9,950 bases of DNA from Spirochaetaceae bacterium. GTDB lineage: Bacteria > Spirochaetota > Spirochaetia > Treponematales > Breznakiellaceae. Positions 4,998 through 9,950 of the stretch are shown in pieces (positions within the stretch are counted from its first letter, which is position 1; each line of letters starts with the position of its first letter). The DNA is taken from the NCBI GenBank assembly GCA_031290405.1, contig JAITNO010000023.1, positions 1 to 9,950 of the forward strand, given 5' to 3'. The notes under the pieces were generated by a model, which worked only from the letters and a program-made list of their open reading frames with translations, was not told the DNA's origin and did no database searches. The position numbers and the translations under genes were made by a program.

Positions 4998-6449
4998 ATG
5001 TCTTTTGAAGTTACCGCGTCAAGGCGGAGGCCGAAGACGTTCGACGAGCTTGCCGGGCAGGAGTTCGTCAGCTCGACGTTGACGGCGCTGCTGGAAGATG
5101 GGCAGATTGCCCACGCGTACCTCTTTTACGGTCCGCGCGGCTGCGGCAAGACGAGCGCGGCGCGTATTTTTGCCCGCGCGCTTAACTGCGAAAAGGGGCC
5201 TGCGGCTAAGCCGTGCGGGGTCTGCCCGTCCTGCGTGGAAATCAGCACGGGGGGGAGCATCGACGTTATCGAGATCGACGGCGCGTCGAACACGGGCGTC
5301 AATGACGTGCGGCAGATCAAGGATGAGGCGCTCTTCCCTCCGCAATCTTCGCGCTACAAGATCTACATTATCGACGAAGTGCATATGCTCACGAACAATG
5401 CTTTTAACGCGCTGCTCAAGACGATTGAGGAGCCGCCGCCCTATGTCGTCTTCATCTTTGCGACGACGGAGCAGCACAAGGTGCCGGCGACGATCAGGAG
5501 CCGCTGCCAGCAGTACGCGTTTAAGCTGATCTCCATCGAGACGATCTGCGCGGCTCTGAAGACTGCCTGCGCCGAGATGAACATTCAGGCGGAGGACGAG
5601 GCGCTTTTCTGGATTGCCCGCGAATCGACGGGGAGTCTGCGCGACGCGTATACGCTGTTCGACCAGATTGCCTCTTTTTCCCAGGGGAACATCCGCGCGG
5701 CGCTTATCCGCGAAAAGCTGGGGCTTGTCGCGCTGGACGAACTGAACGCTCTGGCTGAAGGGCTTGCGTCCGGCGACGCGGGCGCGGCGCTTAATCTGCT
5801 GGACGAGGTGATTGAAAAGGGCGTTACGATTGAACGCTTTACGATCGACCTGGCGTCGTATTTTCGCAGCCTCCTCCTGATTCAATGCGGCATCACGCGG
5901 GAGCAGTTGACGGGCTACCCTCTGGAGCGGTTTTCGCCAAAGATACGCGAAACGCTGAACGCGGCCCGCCTGGAGGAGGCGTTGCGCGTCCTCCTGGGTC
6001 TTTACCGCGACATCCGCTATTCGGTCTCGCCGCGCTTCGAGCTGGAGAATGCCGCCGTCAGGCTCTGTTCGCTCAAGGACTGGGTGTCGCCCGACGAACT
6101 GCGCGAAGCGCTCATGGACGCGAAGGCGGCGCTCGGCGCTGAGGTGCGGGAACCGTCGGCGGAGGCGGCGGGGGCGGCGGCTGGGGCGGGGGCGGGGGCG
6201 GCGCAGGGCCTTCAGGCGGAAAGGGGCCCCGTTCGAGGCCCGATGGAAGCGGCCGGCGCGGGCGAGAAGCCGCTTTCGCTCAGCGAATCGTTTGACAGGA
6301 TACTTGAGGGGCGGAAGACCGGCGAAACCGCCTCCGACGAATTGCCACAGGCGGCGGGAAAAAAGGCGATTCCGCCTGAAGTTGAGCTTGTCCGTCGCGT
6401 ATTTGACGGAACGATAGTGGAAGGCGGCCCCCAAAGGAGCATGGTTTGA
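4998..6449 (+). CDS. dnaX: DNA polymerase III subunit gamma/tau (clamp-loader ATPase)
   Basis: DnaX is the motor of the complex that loads the sliding clamp at the replication fork. Seen in the 483 residues are the Walker A motif GPRGCGKT (45-52), zinc cysteines C64, C73, C76 and C79, the Walker B IDEVHML (125-131), sensor-1 FATTEQHKVP and the SRC motif (168-170) with its trans-acting arginine. Clamp-loader domains extend to about residue 365. An Ala/Gly-rich linker (385-425) and a short tail ending ELVRRVFDGTIVEGG follow. It is shorter than E. coli tau (643), lacking long polymerase- and helicase-binding domains. No Shine-Dalgarno site precedes the ATG, nine bases after the HMA gene, so translation may be coupled. 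The heptamer A_AAA_AAG lies in frame at 6359-6365. Confidence 0.96.
   Translation: MSFEVTASRRRPKTFDELAGQEFVSSTLTALLEDGQIAHAYLFYGPRGCGKTSAARIFARALNCEKGPAAKPCGVCPSCVEISTGGSIDVIEIDGASNTGVNDVRQIKDEALFPPQSSRYKIYIIDEVHMLTNNAFNALLKTIEEPPPYVVFIFATTEQHKVPATIRSRCQQYAFKLISIETICAALKTACAEMNIQAEDEALFWIARESTGSLRDAYTLFDQIASFSQGNIRAALIREKLGLVALDELNALAEGLASGDAGAALNLLDEVIEKGVTIERFTIDLASYFRSLLLIQCGITREQLTGYPLERFSPKIRETLNAARLEEALRVLLGLYRDIRYSVSPRFELENAAVRLCSLKDWVSPDELREALMDAKAALGAEVREPSAEAAGAAAGAGAGAAQGLQAERGPVRGPMEAAGAGEKPLSLSESFDRILEGRKTGETASDELPQAAGKKAIPPEVELVRRVFDGTIVEGGPQRSMV
6359..6379 (+). promoter_or_regulatory. Possible -1 ribosomal frameshift site in dnaX
   Basis: The sequence A_AAA_AAG (6359-6365) sits in the dnaX frame as GGA AAA AAG, the same heptamer and phase as the slippery site of E. 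coli dnaX. A -1 slip would add Gly-Asp-Ser-Ala and stop at TGA 6377-6379, giving a 460-residue product. A 4-bp hairpin, GGCG-ATTC-CGCC (6365-6376), follows at once, and a 6-bp stem TCCGTC/GACGGA lies at 6391-6410. Against it, no well-spaced upstream Shine-Dalgarno-like stimulator is seen, and the short form would lose only the last 27 residues. Confidence 0.3.
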
Positions 6450-6784
6450 AAATAAACCCGATGGATATGTTGAAAAACGCGAAGAAGTTGCAAGAGCAGA
6501 TGGGAGACTTCCAGAAAAAGATGGAAGGCGTCGTCGTGACGGGCTCTTCCGGCGGCGGCATGGCGGAGGTCGACATGAACGGGCGGATGGACGTCGTCGC
6601 CATACGCATAACGCCGGAAATCGTCAATCCCCAGGAGATCGATATGCTGCAGGATTTAATCCTCTTCGCATTTTCCGACGCGCTGGAAAAGGTCAGAGGG
6701 GCGGTGAGCGCCCAAATGGGGCAGCTCGTTTCGGGGATAGGCGGCGATGTTGCCGGACAATGGGCCGGAGGCGGCGCGCCATAG
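6446..6784 (+). CDS. ybaB: YbaB/EbfC family nucleoid-associated protein
   Basis: The 112-residue protein matches the YbaB/EbfC family, small dimeric DNA-binding proteins usually encoded between dnaX and recR. Seen are the N-terminal MDMLKNAKKLQEQMGDFQKKM helix, the glycine-rich turn TGSSGGGMAEVDMNGRMDVVAIRITPEIV, and the helix DMLQDLILFAFSDALEKVRGAVSAQMGQLVSGIGG. The start is TTG at 6446, overlapping the dnaX stop TGA (6447-6449). It is chosen because AAAGGAG (6433-6439) lies six bases upstream, whereas the first ATG (6461) would be 21 bases away. The overlap implies translation coupled to dnaX. recR begins on the base after its stop codon. Confidence 0.93.
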   Translation: MKINPMDMLKNAKKLQEQMGDFQKKMEGVVVTGSSGGGMAEVDMNGRMDVVAIRITPEIVNPQEIDMLQDLILFAFSDALEKVRGAVSAQMGQLVSGIGGDVAGQWAGGGAP

Positions 6785-7378
6785 ATGAATTCCATCGACG
6801 CGATAATCGGTCTCCTCGCAAAGTTGCCCGGAATCGGAAAGAAGAGCGCCGGGCGGCTGGCCTACCACATCCTCGAATCCGACAGGTCGTACGCGCGGCT
6901 CTTGGCGGAACGGCTTGAGAGCCTGCACGATTCGATACGGCGCTGTTCGGTGTGCGGCGCCTGGACGGAAAACGACCCCTGCCCGATATGCGCCGACGCG
7001 ACGCGGGACGGCGCCCTGCTCTGCGTCGTCGAACGCTCCCAGGATGTCCGTGTAATAGAAGAATCAAAGGAATTCCGGGGCCGTTTCCACGTTTTAGGCG
7101 GCCTTATCGCGCCCCTCGACGGCGTTAATCCCGACGACCTCGCCATCGGCAGCCTGGTCCGCAGAGTCCGGAGCGAGAAGATAAGCGAAGTGATACTCGC
7201 GCTAAACCCCACGCTCGAAGGCGACACGACGTCGCTTTACATCCACAAAGCGCTCCAGGATTCCCCCGTCGCGATCACGCGCCTGGCGTCGGGCCTGCCC
7301 GTCGGCGGCGACCTCGAATACGCCGACCGCCTGACCCTTTCGCGCAGCTTCCGCGGCAGAATAAAGATGGAGTTTTAG
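6785..7378 (+). CDS. recR: Recombination mediator protein RecR
   Basis: RecR works with RecF and RecO to load RecA on single-stranded gaps. The 197 residues equal the family length and show all parts in order: a helix-hairpin-helix KLPGIGKKSAGRLAYHIL (13-30), a four-cysteine zinc finger (C54, C57, C66, C69), a Toprim domain from about residue 78 (LLCVVE with E83, later GGLIAPLDGV and ALNPTLEGDTT), and the C-terminal GLPVGGDLEYADRLTLSRSF. The ATG directly abuts the ybaB stop; GGAGG (6767-6771) is 13 bases upstream, a long spacing that suggests reliance on coupling. It closes the dnaX-ybaB-recR cluster. recF and recO are not in the window. Confidence 0.97.
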   Translation: MNSIDAIIGLLAKLPGIGKKSAGRLAYHILESDRSYARLLAERLESLHDSIRRCSVCGAWTENDPCPICADATRDGALLCVVERSQDVRVIEESKEFRGRFHVLGGLIAPLDGVNPDDLAIGSLVRRVRSEKISEVILALNPTLEGDTTSLYIHKALQDSPVAITRLASGLPVGGDLEYADRLTLSRSFRGRIKMEF

Positions 7379-7414
7379 GCGCTCTCCCTCCGGGACGCGC
7401 TGAAAGACACCACA

Positions 7415-7540
7415 CAGACAGTTGTCTGGAACCTTCAGACTGGAGTCTGGAACCTTCAGACTGGAGTCTGGAACCTTCAGACTGTAATCTGAAACCTTCA
7501 GACTGAAGTCTGGAACCTCCAGACTGTAGTCTGGAACCCT
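7415..7540. repeat. Second array of 21-bp tandem repeats (six units), each with a CAGACT/AGTCTG inverted repeat
   Basis: Six phased 21-bp units run 7415-7540, and a decayed seventh follows (7541-7561). Each is CAGACT, two free bases, AGTCTG, then a GAACCTT-like linker. Unit 1 has CAGACA with TGTCTG, so both arms changed together and pairing is kept. Unit 4 breaks one pair (AATCTG). The array starts 37 bp past the recR stop and ends 60 bp before the stop of the opposing gene. Its sequence is unrelated to the array at 1631-1924, but unit length, internal symmetry and position between converging genes are shared. The minus-strand frame through it encodes only a seven-residue repeat (LQSEGSR) and is judged non-coding. 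Confidence 0.92.
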
Positions 7541-7599
7541 CGGATTGCAGTGGGCAAAGGCGGCGCACGCCCCCCGCGCATGAGCCGATCAGCGCGTCA

Positions 7600-8886
7600 T
7601 TAGTAGTGCGTGAATTTGAAGCCGCCCTTCAGGGAGACGGCAAAAATAAAGCTGAACGGCCTGTTGTATTTATCATCGTTGAACGCATAATACGTTCCGT
7701 TTCTGTTCCCGAAAACCATGGGAACCGCAAAGTATACCCTTAAATGTTCCAGCGGTTCGATGCTGACGCCCGGCACCGCCTCCCCCGAATTTTCCGCAAG
7801 GGCATAGAGCAGCTTCACTCCGATCCTTAGGTTGGAAAGAACGCCCGGGTGATAATCGACGTTAAACGCAAAGTTTGTTCCGCTGATAAAAGGATACGTT
7901 TTTTTCGTATCGTCAAGAGGGTTTTCATACCTGACATAGCTCGTATCGTTTTCCCCGTTGTAAAAAACCTCGGCGTTCACCCTGAGTTTATCGCCAAAAA
8001 AATCCTGGTATGCGCCAAAACTGCCGGAGAAATGAAAATCCTCCCAGGTATGCGGATTAACGACGGCAAGAGCCTCAGCATAGACCTCCGTCGATGCGAA
8101 TATCGTCGTCTTTAATGAAAGAAAAGACCGCCAGGGCATCCTTTCGTAGTATAAACTGCCCAGATTGGCATCCACATAGCGGCTTGCAAAATTATATTTT
8201 CCGCCGAAGGCAAAGTGTTCCAGCTTAGGATCCTCAGTCACATTCTTTCTTGTATATCCTATGCCTTGGATACCGCCGACGCCTATCGGGACGTCGATTT
8301 TCGCAAGATACATATCACTCGACTCCGAACCTTCCGCAGGCATCCGAATAAGAAGATTCGTGTAGGGGAAGTTGGGGGAAACGCCCCAGTTGTAATCGTA
8401 TTTTCCAATCTTAAAATAAGCGGTGTTTAATAAACGGTATTCGCCGTAAAATTCATAGAGCGCCAACGACATCTTCGGTATGGAAAACTTTACCGACTGC
8501 CAGAACCGCAACACAGACGAAATCCGAATATCCACCCCAAAGTAGGCGTTCATCTCCGCGCCGAAAGGCTGATCGCCCTTAAAAGCATCGCGGAACTTAA
8601 AATCATCGCCCCAGGGAGAATAATCGGCGCGCTTCTCCGCTGCGTCAACGCGCCCCCATCCGGGAAGATAGCTCACAACAATGGAGTAATCCGCGTAAAT
8701 GCCGAAGCCCGGCTTAAACAAGCCCAGGAACAAACTCTCAGCAGCTTCGGCATTTTCTTCTTCCGCAATTTCCGTGTCCACCGCGTCCGCAAAAAGATCG
8801 TCCAGATCCTGCGCCGCAAGCCCCCCCGCGCCCGAAAATGCGACAAACGACAGAACAAAAAACTTCACACGGCAGGCGGGATTCAT
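7600..8886 (-). CDS. Putative outer-membrane beta-barrel protein
   Basis: I do not recognise a named family. The 428-residue protein begins with a signal peptide (CRVKFFVLSFVAFSGAGGLAA, likely cut near residue 25, before QDLDDLF), followed by an acidic stretch (about residues 26-50, DLDDLFADAVDTEIAEEENAE). The remainder alternates polar and aromatic residues in short strands (YGEYRLLNTAYFKIGKYDY, FIFAVSLKGGFKFTHY) with Gly-, Asn- and Asp-rich turns, as in outer-membrane barrels. The last residue is aromatic, a common barrel-insertion signal. It is translated after the LolA-like gene with ATGA overlap (8883-8886) and no clear ribosome site, so the two are likely coupled and may work together at the outer membrane. 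Base composition is visibly more AT-rich than the genes to its left. A porin-like role is inference. Confidence 0.75.
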   Translation of the reverse strand: MNPACRVKFFVLSFVAFSGAGGLAAQDLDDLFADAVDTEIAEEENAEAAESLFLGLFKPGFGIYADYSIVVSYLPGWGRVDAAEKRADYSPWGDDFKFRDAFKGDQPFGAEMNAYFGVDIRISSVLRFWQSVKFSIPKMSLALYEFYGEYRLLNTAYFKIGKYDYNWGVSPNFPYTNLLIRMPAEGSESSDMYLAKIDVPIGVGGIQGIGYTRKNVTEDPKLEHFAFGGKYNFASRYVDANLGSLYYERMPWRSFLSLKTTIFASTEVYAEALAVVNPHTWEDFHFSGSFGAYQDFFGDKLRVNAEVFYNGENDTSYVRYENPLDDTKKTYPFISGTNFAFNVDYHPGVLSNLRIGVKLLYALAENSGEAVPGVSIEPLEHLRVYFAVPMVFGNRNGTYYAFNDDKYNRPFSFIFAVSLKGGFKFTHY

Positions 8887-9671
8887 TTGCGGCCGCCGCG
8901 CTGAGCGTTTTCAAGAAATTGTTTGGAGAAAATCGCGTTGTCCAACGCGCGGAACGAAGGATTCTGAATCGTAATCTGCGTCTTTTCATGCACAAACTGA
9001 CCATTCATCGTCGCACCACGCTGAGCATCCACAATAACAATCGACTTAGGCACCCTTCTTGAACCAATCTTCTCGTAATCAGGAATCGCCGTCGTCCGCA
9101 AAAGCTGCCCCGACAAAGCGTACTCCTCCGTTTTACGCACCAGACCATCCTCGCTAATCCAGATCCTCATCCGCGGATACGCCACCTTGTCCGTCAGCGC
9201 CAGCAGAGACAGCACGCGGCATTGAAAAACCCCCAGCCTCTCGTCCGAACCCGATTCCACGCGGTAATCCTCGGCCAGCGTCGAGCGCGTAAAATCCGAA
9301 TTGCTCGCGCTCGAATTGCGAAAACGCTCCCTGCTCTTCGTCGACTCAAAAAGCCCGCTGCTCGGATCGTAGATCCAAATCATATCCCCCTGTTTCAGGT
9401 ACCCCTCGCCCAGACTTATCTCCGGTTCAGTAACAATAATCGCATACTTCTCGTCCCTGTCCCGGCGAAAAACCGACGCCACCGTCACGGAGTTGCCCAG
9501 CCCCGGCTTGGAATGGACAATCGTATATTTCGCCGCAAAGTCCGCATCCAGATAACTCGCAAGACCATCCGCCCTTTTAAGAAGCTCAACATCGCTCTCC
9601 GCCGCCGGGAGCGTCGCAGGAAAGAGCGCCAAAACCACCATGCAAATCTTTTTTATTTCATCACGCCGCAT
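8883..9671 (-). CDS. LolA-like periplasmic protein (outer membrane lipoprotein-sorting family)
   Basis: The 262-residue protein starts with a signal peptide (MRRDEIKKICMVVLALFPATLPAAES, cut likely after PAA). The body resembles the LolA-like family often annotated as outer membrane lipoprotein-sorting proteins: a lipid-carrying half-barrel with segments such as YLKQGDMIWIYDPSSGLF, a SNSDFTRSTLAEDY motif (close to the family's NSDF), RIWISEDGLVRKTEEY, and a late IQNPSFRALDNAIFSKQFLE. I chose ATG 9671, not the upstream TTG at 9737, because the signal peptide begins there and the upstream stretch contains the promoter. Family members often sit beside RND-type exporters; here the partner is a beta-barrel protein overlapping by four bases. 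Cargo is unknown: lipoprotein or lipid transfer is inferred from the family. Confidence 0.8.
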   Translation of the reverse strand: MRRDEIKKICMVVLALFPATLPAAESDVELLKRADGLASYLDADFAAKYTIVHSKPGLGNSVTVASVFRRDRDEKYAIIVTEPEISLGEGYLKQGDMIWIYDPSSGLFESTKSRERFRNSSASNSDFTRSTLAEDYRVESGSDERLGVFQCRVLSLLALTDKVAYPRMRIWISEDGLVRKTEEYALSGQLLRTTAIPDYEKIGSRRVPKSIVIVDAQRGATMNGQFVHEKTQITIQNPSFRALDNAIFSKQFLENAQRGGRK

Positions 9672-9677
9672 GGCCCC

Positions 9678-9706
9678 ATTCTCTCGAGAAGCCCTATTTT
9701 TGTCAA
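9678..9706 (-). promoter_or_regulatory. Promoter of the LolA-like/barrel gene pair
   Basis: On the minus strand a perfect -35 box TTGACA (9706-9701) and a -10 box GAGAAT (9683-9678, 4 of 6) are spaced by exactly 17 bp. Six bases lie between the -10 box and the ATG at 9671, so the predicted transcript starts at the start codon. This is the same geometry as the promoter before the HMA gene and points to a leaderless message. Confidence 0.55.
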
Positions 9707-9950
9707 GGCAACCCGCAGGGCGGCGGTGCGCTTCCAAATTCGGGGTAAATCAGGCGGCATTGAGGAGCAGGCGGCAGACGTCGGAGTCCCAGAGTCCGCT
9801 CCCAATAAGGACACGCTGAAAAACAGCCATTAAAACCGACGAGGGTTTGATGTAGGAACAAAACCGGCGTTGAAGCACGCCGGAAAGCCCAAATGGAGGC
9901 CTGTTAGGGCCATTTTCCCACCCGGCTGGCGCCCATTAGACGCGGCCCCG
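9707..9950. other. Right-end intergenic stretch, no gene seen
   Basis: No reading frame with a ribosome site or family likeness was found here. A strong hairpin lies at 9864-9883 (CCGGCGT, loop TGAAGC, ACGCCGG), and a weaker one at 9891-9915 pairs AAATGG with CCATTT around an interior GGCC. Neither is followed by a T-run beyond the stem, and no gene ends nearby inside the window, so their role is open. Confidence 0.5.
9864..9883. repeat. 7-bp perfect hairpin in the right-end intergenic region
   Basis: CCGGCGT (9864-9870) pairs with ACGCCGG (9877-9883) around a six-base loop. The stem is symmetric, so the strand it acts on cannot be told. It could be a terminator for a gene beyond the right edge or part of a dispersed repeat. 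Confidence 0.4.

Noticed and set aside
5019..6434. 471-residue minus-strand frame opposite dnaX
   Set aside because: It is an Arg-rich antisense shadow of dnaX with no ribosome site or domain.
7275..7568. 97-residue minus-strand frame with LQSEGSR repeats
   Set aside because: It is a by-product of the 21-bp array and runs into the end of recR on the other strand.
9750..9830. 26-codon minus-strand frame upstream of the LolA-like gene
   Set aside because: It has an ATG but no Shine-Dalgarno site and no family I can support; it may be chance.

Overview
This is a GC-rich bacterial window, most likely from a spirochaete related to the treponemes. That placement is an inference from overall protein character (the DnaX start MSFEVTASRRRPKTFDELAGQ, and a LolA-like periplasmic protein paired with an outer-membrane barrel); no rRNA or other decisive marker is present. 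The Gram-negative envelope is clear from the two exported proteins at the right end.

Layout, left to right. (1) 1-1233, plus strand: the end of a bifunctional ribBA (the window cuts its DHBP-synthase half) and ribH, two riboflavin-synthesis genes. (2) 1234-2149: a 916-bp region between converging genes with no credible gene but much repeat structure. It holds a two-part 145-bp module present twice (one half 88/89 identical, the other strongly diverged), a third partial copy, and a 14-unit array of 21-bp repeats. (3) 2150-4543, minus strand: one reading frame encoding D-serine dehydratase joined to histidinol-phosphate aminotransferase, with its own promoter candidate, Shine-Dalgarno (SD) site and intrinsic terminator. 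(4) 4619-4732, minus strand: a likely remnant of the end of a DEDDh-type exonuclease gene. (5) 4788-7378, plus strand: a small HMA metal-binding protein, then the classical dnaX-ybaB-recR cluster (clamp loader, nucleoid protein, recombination mediator) packed with no gaps or overlaps of a few bases. (6) 7379-7599: a second array of 21-bp repeats, unrelated in sequence but built the same way, again between converging genes. (7) 7600-9671, minus strand: a two-gene unit of a LolA-like periplasmic protein and an outer-membrane beta-barrel protein that overlap by ATGA. (8) 9672-9950: promoter and then no gene seen.

The most unusual points are the DsdA-HisC fusion, the two 21-bp arrays (each unit carries an inverted repeat, 21 bp is about two helical turns, and both arrays sit where genes converge), a correctly framed A_AAA_AAG slippery heptamer near the end of dnaX followed by a stop in the -1 frame, and two promoter candidates placed so that the transcript would begin at the start codon (leaderless mRNAs).
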